The position numbers were made by a program, and so were the translations under genes. Source: Rhizorhabdus sp049889055 (GTDB taxonomy: Bacteria; Pseudomonadota; Alphaproteobacteria; Sphingomonadales; Sphingomonadaceae). Taken from it: a stretch of 64,000 bases of DNA. The notes below the pieces were generated by a model. The model was not told where the DNA came from, made no database searches, and saw nothing but the letters and a program-made list of their open reading frames with translations. The stretch's first letter is position 1; every line of letters begins with the position of its first letter. Of this stretch, positions 39,394 to 47,716 are shown piece by piece. The stretch spans positions 620,001 through 684,000 of the forward strand of contig NZ_JBLTWO010000002.1 of NCBI RefSeq assembly GCF_049889055.1, written 5' to 3'.

Positions 39394-41304
39394 GTGGGTT
39401 CAGGGGCCACAGCGACGACGTCCAATCTCGAAACGGCGTTGGGCCATGCTCGCAGCATGCTCGGCGACGCGCCCGCCATGGCCGCCGAACAGGCCCGCGA
39501 GATATTGAAGGTCATCCCGCGCCAACCCGATGCCCTGCTGCTTCTGGCCCAGGCGTGCCAGCGCGCCGGCGATCCGGACGGCGCGCTTGCGGCAGCCCAT
39601 CGTCTTGTTGCGCAGGTGCCGAACCATGCCCCCGCCTGGCGGATGATCGCCGACCTCCAGCGCGCCGCCGGGGACGATGCCGCCGCGCAGGCCGCTACCG
39701 CTCGCGAACTGGCGGCAGCCGCAACCGATCCGCGCCTGATCGAGGCAGGACACGCGCTCGTCACCAACGATATTCCTAAGGCGGAAGCCCTGCTGCGGCA
39801 GACGCTGCGCGAACGTCCGACAGACATAGCCGCGATCCGGATGCTGGCCGAAGTGGCGGGTCGCATCGGCCGCTACCGCGACGCCGAGACATTGCTGCGC
39901 CGGGCTCTCGAACTGGCTCCGGAGTTCGATGCGGCCCGGCACAATCTCGCGCTGATCCTGTTCCGCCAGGCCCGCCCCGCCGATGCCGCGGTCGAAGTCG
40001 ATCGCCTGCTGGCCAAGAACCCCGCCGACCGCGCCGCGCTCAACCTGCAAGCCGCGACACTGGCGCAACTCGGCGAGCATGACCGCTCGATCGCGCTCTA
40101 TGAAAAGCTGCTCGCCGAGCATGACGGACATCCCTGGCTTTGGCTGAGCCACGGACATGGGCTCAAGACCGTCGGCCGCACGCCGGAGGCCATTGCCGCC
40201 TATCGTCGTGCCGTGGCGCTGCGTCCGGAGACCGGTGAAGCCTGGTGGAGCCTCGCCAATCTCAAGACCTTCCGTTTCGACGATGCCGACATCGTCGCAA
40301 TGAAGGCCGCGCTGGCGTCGCCCGCTCTCCGGCCGGAAGATCGGGCCCAGCTCGATTTCGCTCTGGGCAAGGCGTATGAGGATCGTGGCGATGACGGCCC
40401 TGCCTTCGATCATTATCTCGCCGGCAACACGCTCCGCCGCCGCATGGTGCCCTATCGCGCCGAGGAGACGAGCGAGCAGGTCGACCGAGCCATCGCCTTC
40501 TTCACCCCGGATTTCTTCGCCGGGCGCGAGGATTGGGGGTGCGATGCGGCCGATCCGATTTTCATCCTCGGTATGCCGCGTTCGGGCTCGACCTTGCTCG
40601 AGCAGATCCTCGCCAGCCACAGCGCCGTGGAGGGAACCTCCGAGCTGCCCGACATCGGCGCGATCGCCAAGCGGCTGAGCGGCCATGCCCGGCGGGGGCA
40701 GCCGTCGCTCTATCCCGAGAAACTCGCCGAACTGTCGCGCGACGAGGTGCGGGCGCTGGGCGAGGAATATCTGGAACGGACGCGGGTACAACGGCACAGC
40801 GACCGGCCGCGCTTCATCGACAAGATGCCGAACAACTGGGCGCATGTCGGTCTGATCCGTCTGATCCTGCCGCGCGCCACGATCATCGACACGCGGCGCC
40901 ATCCGATCGGCAATTGCTGGTCGGTCTTCAAACAGAATTTCGCGCGCGGACAGGCCTATGGCTACGATCTTGCCGACCTTGGCCGCTATTATGCCGACTA
41001 TGTGCGGCTGATGGCGCATTTCGATCGCGTGCTGCCGGGCGCCGTGCATCGCGTCTTCTATGAAGACATGGTCGACGATTCCGCCGCGCAGATCGCCAGC
41101 CTCCTCGACTTTGCCGGCCTGCCCTTCGAGCCGGCCTGCCTCGAATTCCACCGGACCGAGCGGGCGATCCGCACGCCCAGTTCGGAACAGGTGCGCCAGC
41201 CGATCTTCCGCGATGCGGTCGACCAGTGGCAGCGTTTCGTCGACCGGCTCGGACCGCTGGTCGAAGCGCTCGGCAGCCTGCCGGATGTCTATGCAAAGAG
41301 ATAA
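39394..41304 (+). CDS. TPR-repeat sulfotransferase
   Basis: A fusion of TPR repeats and a PAPS-dependent sulfotransferase domain, about 636 residues. The first 340 residues hold helical TPR units (for example TLLRRALELAPEFDAARHNLAL, AIAAYRRAVALRPETGEAWWSLA). The PAPS P-loop MPRSGSTLLEQ is at 394-404 and the 3'-phosphate motif DTRRHPIGNCWSVFKQNF follows. The start is uncertain: the GTG at 39394 has GGGG 6 bases upstream; the first ATG in frame is at 39457. It is 50 bases upstream of a TonB receptor. The acceptor substrate is unknown. Confidence 0.85.
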   Translation: MGSGATATTSNLETALGHARSMLGDAPAMAAEQAREILKVIPRQPDALLLLAQACQRAGDPDGALAAAHRLVAQVPNHAPAWRMIADLQRAAGDDAAAQAATARELAAAATDPRLIEAGHALVTNDIPKAEALLRQTLRERPTDIAAIRMLAEVAGRIGRYRDAETLLRRALELAPEFDAARHNLALILFRQARPADAAVEVDRLLAKNPADRAALNLQAATLAQLGEHDRSIALYEKLLAEHDGHPWLWLSHGHGLKTVGRTPEAIAAYRRAVALRPETGEAWWSLANLKTFRFDDADIVAMKAALASPALRPEDRAQLDFALGKAYEDRGDDGPAFDHYLAGNTLRRRMVPYRAEETSEQVDRAIAFFTPDFFAGREDWGCDAADPIFILGMPRSGSTLLEQILASHSAVEGTSELPDIGAIAKRLSGHARRGQPSLYPEKLAELSRDEVRALGEEYLERTRVQRHSDRPRFIDKMPNNWAHVGLIRLILPRATIIDTRRHPIGNCWSVFKQNFARGQAYGYDLADLGRYYADYVRLMAHFDRVLPGAVHRVFYEDMVDDSAAQIASLLDFAGLPFEPACLEFHRTERAIRTPSSEQVRQPIFRDAVDQWQRFVDRLGPLVEALGSLPDVYAKR

Positions 41305-41354
41305 GCATAACAAAAAAGAGAATCGCAGAAGAACGAAACAAAAAGGGGTTTGCA

Positions 41355-43766
41355 ATGCGAGACATGAACACAAGACGGCTCCGCGGCTTCGCTGGAGCCT
41401 GTGCGGCGGTGATGGCCACCACCGCGCTGACGCCGGTCTTCGCCCAGGAGGCGCCATCGTCGGCCGTCGCCGATGACGGCGAGATCATCGTCACCGCGCA
41501 GAAGCGATCGGAAAATCTGCAGGATGTGCCGGTCCAGATCACCGCACTCGGCACCGCGACGCTCGAGCGCTACAATGTTTCGAGCTTTCAGGATTACCAG
41601 AAGCTGCTGACCAGCGTCAGCTTCCAGAGTTTGCAGCCCGGCAGCACGACCGTCTATTTCCGCGGCGTCGCCAGTGGCGGCGACGGCAACCATTCGGGCT
41701 CGCTGCCTTCGGTCGGCGTCTATCTCGACGAGCAGCCGATCACGACAATCGGTGGCACACTCGACGTCCACATCTACGACGTCGCGCGGATCGAGGCACT
41801 GTCGGGCCCGCAAGGCACGCTGTACGGCGCGTCGTCGCAAGCCGGGACGATCCGCATCATCACCAACAAGCCCGATACCGGCGGCTTCGCAGCAGGAGCG
41901 GATGCCGAGATCAATAACGTCAAGAAGGGCGGAACCGGCGGCAAGCTCGAAGGCTATGTGAACCAGCCGATCAACGAGGATGTCGCGATCCGTCTGGTAG
42001 GGTTCTACCAGAAGGATGCGGGTTTCATCGACAATGTCCCAGGCACCCGGACCTTCACCAGCGGCGTTACGATCAACAACACTGCCGATGTCGATAAGGA
42101 CTATAACACGGTCGAAAGCTATGGCGGCCGCGCGGCCCTGCAGATCGACCTGGATGACGACTGGACGGTAACGCCGACCTTCCTCTACCAGAAAACCAAA
42201 GCAAACGGCTTCTTCGGTTCGGACGCCCAGGTCGGTGACCTCGCGGTTCAGCATTTCGGCGACGAATATCGCAACGACCGCTTCTGGCAGGCAGCTCTGA
42301 CCGTACAGGGCAAGATCGCCGATTTCGACCTGACCTACGCTGCCGCCTATCTCGACCGCGAGATCAACCAGTTCAGCGACTACACCGATTACGCGGTCGC
42401 CTACGACATCCTCTATGCCCCGGCGGCGAGCTTCTCGAGCTACTTCACAAACAGCGCCGGCGCCTTCATCGATCCGTCGCAGCACATCCTGGGCAATGAT
42501 CGCTACAAGAAGCACAGTCAGGAGCTTCGCCTCGCTTCGCCATCGGACAAGCCGTTCCGGGTGATCGGCGGCCTGTTCTATCAGCGGCAGACCCACGCAA
42601 TCCTGCAAGATTACAAGATCTTCGGCCTCGATCCAGCGACGTCGGTCAACGGCCGGCCGGGCACGATCTGGCTGACCAACCAGAAGCGCATTGATCGCGA
42701 CTATGCCGCCTTCGGCGAAGTGAGCTACGACATCACCCCTACCCTCACAGCGACCGGCGGTCTGCGCGTTTTCAAATATGACAACTCGCTGTTCGGCTTC
42801 TTCGGTTTCGGCACCGGCTTCAGCGGCCGCACCGGCGTAGCCGCCTGCTATCGCGACGCCAATGGAGCCTTCCTCGGTCCCATCATCGACGGCGCTCCCT
42901 GCACCAATCTTGGCGACGTCTCCGGCAATAAGGTTCGTCCGAAGCATGCGAAGGGCGATGGCACGACCCACCGCCTGAACCTGTCGTGGAAGATCACGCC
43001 CGACGCGCTCGTCTATGCGACCTGGTCGCGGGGCTTCCGTCCGGGTGGTATCAACCGCCGCGCGACGGTGGCGCCCTATGGCGCCGACTATCTGACCAAC
43101 TACGAATTGGGATGGAAACTCACGACGCTCGACGGAAAGCTGCGCGTCAATGGCGCCGTCTTTATCGAGGACTGGAAGAAATTCCAATTCTCCTATCTGG
43201 GCGCCAATAGCTTCACCGAGATCAGGAACGGACCCGACGCGCGGATCAAGGGCATCGAAATGGACGTGACGGTGCGCCCGATCCAGGGGCTCTCCCTGGT
43301 CGCAAGCGGCACCTATCTCGACGCAAAGACACGCAACAACCTCTGCGCGACCGACGATCCCACCGGCGTCTGCAATCCGGCCACAGGCAATTCGATTCTC
43401 GCTGCCAAGGGCACCCGCCTTCCCGTGACACCGAAGTTCAAGGCCACCGGCACGGCTCGATACGACTTCACTGTCGGAGCGAACAAGGCGCATGTCCAGG
43501 GCGTCGTCACCCATGCCAGTTCGGCCTCGTCCGACCTGCGCACGGCCTTTGCCAATGCCGTCGGTCGGCTGCCATCCTACACGACGGCGGACTTCTCGGC
43601 GGGCATGGACTTCGGCGCGATCAACGCCGAACTGTTCCTGACCAACGCCTTCGACAGCCGGGGCCAGACCACCCGCGCGGTGCCTTGTGGCCAGTGCACG
43701 ATCCGCCCCTATGCCTATTTCGTGCGACCGCAGACACTGGGCCTTCGTCTCGGCTTCGAATATTGA
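41355..43766 (+). CDS. TonB-dependent receptor (siderophore/other, unknown substrate)
   Basis: A 803-residue outer-membrane receptor: signal peptide ending in TALTPVFA, TonB box region GEIIVTAQKRSENLQDVPVQI, plug motifs GVYLDEQPI and EALSGPQGTLYGASSQAGTIRIIT, then a barrel ending in LGLRLGFEY with the terminal aromatic residue. The plug is of the sphingomonad type that covers many carbohydrate, aromatic and peptide receptors. The ATG at 41355 has AAGGGG 6 bases upstream. It follows the sulfotransferase and overlaps the start of the APC permease, so these three may be one operon. Confidence 0.92.
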   Translation: MRDMNTRRLRGFAGACAAVMATTALTPVFAQEAPSSAVADDGEIIVTAQKRSENLQDVPVQITALGTATLERYNVSSFQDYQKLLTSVSFQSLQPGSTTVYFRGVASGGDGNHSGSLPSVGVYLDEQPITTIGGTLDVHIYDVARIEALSGPQGTLYGASSQAGTIRIITNKPDTGGFAAGADAEINNVKKGGTGGKLEGYVNQPINEDVAIRLVGFYQKDAGFIDNVPGTRTFTSGVTINNTADVDKDYNTVESYGGRAALQIDLDDDWTVTPTFLYQKTKANGFFGSDAQVGDLAVQHFGDEYRNDRFWQAALTVQGKIADFDLTYAAAYLDREINQFSDYTDYAVAYDILYAPAASFSSYFTNSAGAFIDPSQHILGNDRYKKHSQELRLASPSDKPFRVIGGLFYQRQTHAILQDYKIFGLDPATSVNGRPGTIWLTNQKRIDRDYAAFGEVSYDITPTLTATGGLRVFKYDNSLFGFFGFGTGFSGRTGVAACYRDANGAFLGPIIDGAPCTNLGDVSGNKVRPKHAKGDGTTHRLNLSWKITPDALVYATWSRGFRPGGINRRATVAPYGADYLTNYELGWKLTTLDGKLRVNGAVFIEDWKKFQFSYLGANSFTEIRNGPDARIKGIEMDVTVRPIQGLSLVASGTYLDAKTRNNLCATDDPTGVCNPATGNSILAAKGTRLPVTPKFKATGTARYDFTVGANKAHVQGVVTHASSASSDLRTAFANAVGRLPSYTTADFSAGMDFGAINAELFLTNAFDSRGQTTRAVPCGQCTIRPYAYFVRPQTLGLRLGFEY

Positions 43767-45073
43767 GGCAGGAGGACAGCTCGGGCGGCGCACCTACAGG
43801 TGTCGCCGCCCGTCCCCTCGGACTTGTGATGACGACGGCGCTGGTCGTCGGCAACATGATCGGGTCCGGCGTCTACATGCTGCCGGCAAGTCTGGCGCCT
43901 TATGGCTGGAACGTCATTCCGGCCTGGGGCATCACGATCGCCGGCAGTCTCGCCATCGCTGCGGTGTTTGCCGGCCTGTGCCGGCAGATGCCGCAGGCCG
44001 GTGGTCCCTATGTCTATGTGCGGGCGGCGTTCGGGAAGGACGTCGCCTTCTTCATAGCCTGGTCCTACTGGATCTCGCTGTTCGTCGGTAACGGCGCGAT
44101 CGCGGTCGCGACGGTCAGTTACCTTTCGTCCTTCATCCCGGCGCTCGCCAGCAACGCCCTCTGGTCGACCGCAATAACGATCCTGCTGGTCTGGACGATG
44201 ACCCTGATCAACATCAGCGGAACGCGCAATGCCGGCTGGGTCCAGCTCGTCTCGACCCTCCTCAAGATATTGCCGCTGATCGCGGTCGTGCTCATCGCTG
44301 CCATTGCGGCGCCGCAGGGGGGCCTCTCCCTGCCCGATCCGCACCGTCCCGAAATCGGGCTGGCCGCGATTACCACGGCGGGCACCCTTACTCTCTGGGC
44401 CTTTCTCGGCCTCGAATCCGCGACAGTCCCTGCCGGCAAGGTGTCCGAGCCGGAAAAGACCATACCCCGCGCGACCTTCGGCGGCACCGCCGTCACAGGG
44501 CTCATCTATCTGTTCGCCTGCACCGCCGTCATCCTGCTGCTGGCGCCCGAAGCCGCCGCCCGGTCAGCCGCGCCGTTCGCCGACGTGATCGGGCGGTATT
44601 GGGGACCCAATGCCGCGCATATCGTCGCCGCCTTCGCGATGATCAGCGCACTCGGCGCGCTGAACGGCTGGATCCTGCTGCAGGGTGAGATGCCGGCAGC
44701 GATGGCGGCCGGCGGGGTCTTTCCTCGAGGCCTCGCCAAGCTCGCGCCCAATGGCGTGCCGGTTCGCGCGCACCTCCTGTCGAGCAGCCTCGTCACCGCC
44801 ATTCTCGCGCTCAATGCGAGCAAGACGACGGTGAGCCTGTTCACCTTCGTCGCCCTGATCGCGACCACGGCCGCTCTCGTGATGTACATCGTCGTCGCTG
44901 TCGCCGCGCTGCGCATCGGCGGGGTCAAGCGCTGGGTCGCGGTAGCGGCCGGCATCTATGGCGCGTGGGCGCTGGTCGGCGCCGGCCTTGAAGCCAATCT
45001 GTGGGGCGCACTTCTTCTGATCATCGGCCTGCCGGTCTGGTTCCTGATGCGCCAGAACCGACAACCCGCCTGA
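43763..45073 (+). CDS. APC-family amino acid permease
   Basis: An inner-membrane transporter of about 436 residues and 12 membrane segments. The first helix motif GNMIGSGVYMLPASLAPYGW is typical of the APC superfamily, close to the AdiC/CadB antiporter type. SEPEKTIPRATFGGTAVTG is the conserved loop, and WAFLGLESA the helix 6 region. The start is unclear: TTG at 43763 overlaps the receptor stop (TTGA) but has no site of its own; a strong AGGAGG at 43770-43775 lacks a normal in-frame start nearby; ATG at 43829 would cut the N-terminal tail. The substrate is unknown. Confidence 0.85.
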   Translation: MRQEDSSGGAPTGVAARPLGLVMTTALVVGNMIGSGVYMLPASLAPYGWNVIPAWGITIAGSLAIAAVFAGLCRQMPQAGGPYVYVRAAFGKDVAFFIAWSYWISLFVGNGAIAVATVSYLSSFIPALASNALWSTAITILLVWTMTLINISGTRNAGWVQLVSTLLKILPLIAVVLIAAIAAPQGGLSLPDPHRPEIGLAAITTAGTLTLWAFLGLESATVPAGKVSEPEKTIPRATFGGTAVTGLIYLFACTAVILLLAPEAAARSAAPFADVIGRYWGPNAAHIVAAFAMISALGALNGWILLQGEMPAAMAAGGVFPRGLAKLAPNGVPVRAHLLSSSLVTAILALNASKTTVSLFTFVALIATTAALVMYIVVAVAALRIGGVKRWVAVAAGIYGAWALVGAGLEANLWGALLLIIGLPVWFLMRQNRQPA

Positions 45074-45169
45074 CCGCATTCATTTTGTCGCAGTGCAGCA
45101 AATCAGTTGCGGCGGGCTTTTGGCGCGATAAACTCACGCTCGACACACATAATCTCGGGGAGTCGCGAC

Positions 45170-47638
45170 ATGAACCGCGCCAACAGCAGTGCCACCCTGC
45201 CCAAGCCCGCCCAGCGCAGCACGGAGCCGGACGCGCTCGCCGAGGAGATCATCGAGCGGCTGACCTACCGGATCGGCAAGAATGCCGCCGCCGCCAAGAG
45301 CCATGACTGGCTGGCCGCGTCGATCCTGGTGATCCGCGACCGTGTGATCGACCGTTGGATCGAGACCACGCGCGAGACCTACGAAAATGGCGGAAAGCGC
45401 GTCTATTATCTCAGCCTTGAGTTCCTGATCGGCCGGCTGATGCGCGATGCCATCTCGAACATGGGACTGATGGACGAGATGCGCGAGGCGCTCTCCTCGC
45501 TCGGCGTCGACATCGATCTGATCCGCGAGCTCGAGCCCGACGCAGCGCTCGGCAATGGCGGCCTGGGCCGGCTCGCCGCCTGCTTCATGGAGTCGCTCGC
45601 TTCGGTCGATATCCCCGCTTATGGCTATGGCATCCGCTATGTGAACGGCATGTTCCGGCAGGAGATTTCGGACGGCTGGCAGGTCGAGCTGCCCGAAACC
45701 TGGCTCGCCCATGGCAATCCCTGGGAATTCGAGCGCCGCGAAGCGAGCTACGAGATCGGCTTCGGCGGGGTCGTCGATCTCGCGGCAGCCGATGGCAGCG
45801 GCGACCATGCGCGCAGCTGGAAACCGCAGGACCGCATCATCGCCACCGCCTTCGACACCCCGGTGGTCGGATGGCGCGGCAAGCGCGTGAACACGCTGCG
45901 CCTGTGGACTGCGCAGCCGATCGACCCGATCCTGCTCGACGCTTTCAACGCTGGCGACCACATCGGCGCGCTGCGCGAAAGCAACAAGGCCGAGGCGCTG
46001 ACCCGCGTCCTGTATCCGGCGGACTCGCACCAGGCCGGTCAGGAGCTCCGCCTGCGCCAGGAATATTTCTTCTCCTCGGCATCTCTGCAAGACATCGTCC
46101 GTCGCCACATCCAATATTTCGGCGACATCCGCAGCCTGCCGGACAAGGCGGCGATCCAGCTCAACGACACCCATCCGGCGGTGTCGGTCGCAGAACTGAT
46201 GCGGATCCTGATCGACCTGCACAGTCTCGACTTCGACGAAGCCTGGGAGATCACCCGGCGGACTTTCGGCTATACCAACCACACGCTGCTGCCCGAGGCG
46301 CTGGAAAGCTGGCCGATCCATCTGTTCGAACAATTGCTGCCTCGCCACATGCAACTGGTCTATGCGATCAACGCCAGGCTGCTGATCGAAGCACGCCGCG
46401 ACCATGGCTTCGACGATGGCGCGATCTCGGCCATCTCACTGATCGACGAGGGCGGCGAGCGCCGCGTACGGATGGGCAATCTCGCCTTCGCCGGGTCGCA
46501 CAGCGTCAATGGCGTGTCCGCGCTCCACACCGAGCTGATGAAGGAGACCGTCTTCGCGGCCTTCCACCGGCTCTATCCCGACCGGATCAACAACAAGACC
46601 AACGGCATCACGCCGCGCCGCTGGCTGATGCAGTGCAATCCCGAGCTGACCGCCCTGATCCGCGAGGCGATCGGCGAAGCCTTCCTCGACGATGCCGAGG
46701 CGCTGCGTGCGCTGACGCCCTTCGCCGAGGATGCTGCCTTCCGCGAGAAATTCGCGGCGGTGAAACTCGCGAAGAAGGTCGCGCTGTCGAACCTGCTGCG
46801 CGAGCGCATGGGGCTGAAGATCGATCCCGCCGCGATGTTCGACACGCAGATCAAGCGCATCCACGAATATAAGCGGCAGTTGCTCAACATCATCGAGGCG
46901 GTCGCGCTCTACGACCAGATCCGCTCGCATCCAGAGCGCGACTGGGTGCCGCGCGTAAAGCTGTTCGGCGGCAAGGCCGCGCCGAGCTATCACAACGCAA
47001 AGCTGATCATAAAGCTGGCCAACGACGTCGCCCGGGTGATCAACCATGATCCCGCCGTGCAGGGCCTGCTCAAGGTCGCCTTCGTCCCGAATTACAACGT
47101 CTCGCTGGCCGAGATCATGATGCCCGCTGCCGACTTGTCCGAGCAGATCTCGACCGCCGGCATGGAGGCGTCGGGTACGGGCAACATGAAGTTCGCGCTA
47201 AACGGTGCGCTGACGATCGGCACGCTCGACGGCGCCAATGTCGAGATGCGCGACCATGTCGGGGCAGAGAATATGATCATCTTCGGCCTGACCGCCGAAG
47301 ACGTCGGCAAGGCCCGCACCGAGGGGCATCAGCCGCGCGCGATCATCGAAGCGTCCCGGGAGCTCAGCCAGGCGCTGCACGCGATCTCGGGCGGAGTGTT
47401 TTCGCCCGACGACCGCGATCGCTACAAGGCGCTCGTCGCCGGCCTGTACGACCATGACTGGTTCATGGTCGCCGCCGACTTCGATGGCTATGCGGCAGCC
47501 CAGCGCCGCGTCGACCGGATCTGGGAAGATCGCGATAGCTGGAACGCCATGGCGATCCGCAACGTAGCGGGGATGGGCTGGTTTTCGTCCGACCGGACCA
47601 TCCGTCAATATGCCCGTGAAATCTGGGATGTGCTCTGA
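45170..47638 (+). CDS. glgP: Glycogen/maltodextrin phosphorylase
   Basis: PLP-dependent phosphorolysis of alpha-1,4-glucan to glucose-1-phosphate. It has 822 residues, full length. The N-terminal domain starts AKSHDWLAAS, with LEFLIGRLMRDAISNMG and ALGNGGLGRLAACFMES; the PLP-binding Lys674 is in GTGNMKFALNGALTIGTLDGAN. GTGNMK fits the family exactly. The ATG at 45170 has GGGGAG about 7 bases upstream. It leads the glycogen operon, and the 96-base gap before it probably holds the operon promoter, but no clear -35/-10 pair is seen. Confidence 0.97.
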   Translation: MNRANSSATLPKPAQRSTEPDALAEEIIERLTYRIGKNAAAAKSHDWLAASILVIRDRVIDRWIETTRETYENGGKRVYYLSLEFLIGRLMRDAISNMGLMDEMREALSSLGVDIDLIRELEPDAALGNGGLGRLAACFMESLASVDIPAYGYGIRYVNGMFRQEISDGWQVELPETWLAHGNPWEFERREASYEIGFGGVVDLAAADGSGDHARSWKPQDRIIATAFDTPVVGWRGKRVNTLRLWTAQPIDPILLDAFNAGDHIGALRESNKAEALTRVLYPADSHQAGQELRLRQEYFFSSASLQDIVRRHIQYFGDIRSLPDKAAIQLNDTHPAVSVAELMRILIDLHSLDFDEAWEITRRTFGYTNHTLLPEALESWPIHLFEQLLPRHMQLVYAINARLLIEARRDHGFDDGAISAISLIDEGGERRVRMGNLAFAGSHSVNGVSALHTELMKETVFAAFHRLYPDRINNKTNGITPRRWLMQCNPELTALIREAIGEAFLDDAEALRALTPFAEDAAFREKFAAVKLAKKVALSNLLRERMGLKIDPAAMFDTQIKRIHEYKRQLLNIIEAVALYDQIRSHPERDWVPRVKLFGGKAAPSYHNAKLIIKLANDVARVINHDPAVQGLLKVAFVPNYNVSLAEIMMPAADLSEQISTAGMEASGTGNMKFALNGALTIGTLDGANVEMRDHVGAENMIIFGLTAEDVGKARTEGHQPRAIIEASRELSQALHAISGGVFSPDDRDRYKALVAGLYDHDWFMVAADFDGYAAAQRRVDRIWEDRDSWNAMAIRNVAGMGWFSSDRTIRQYAREIWDVL

Positions 47639-47716
47639 TCTGCTGTTGCTCAACCGCCAAGTGGGGCCCATGATGACGCTCCAGCCCCGCGCGGGGCCTG
47701 TGAGGCAGTCGATCGC

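Noticed and set aside
41289..43793. An 834-codon minus-strand open frame opposite the TonB receptor
   Set aside because: Shadow frame of a clear receptor gene; no start context or domain.
47684..47697. The palindrome GCCCCGCGCGGGGC between glgP and glgB
   Set aside because: All-GC palindromes of this size are expected by chance in this DNA, and there is no T tract or symmetry with a known operator.
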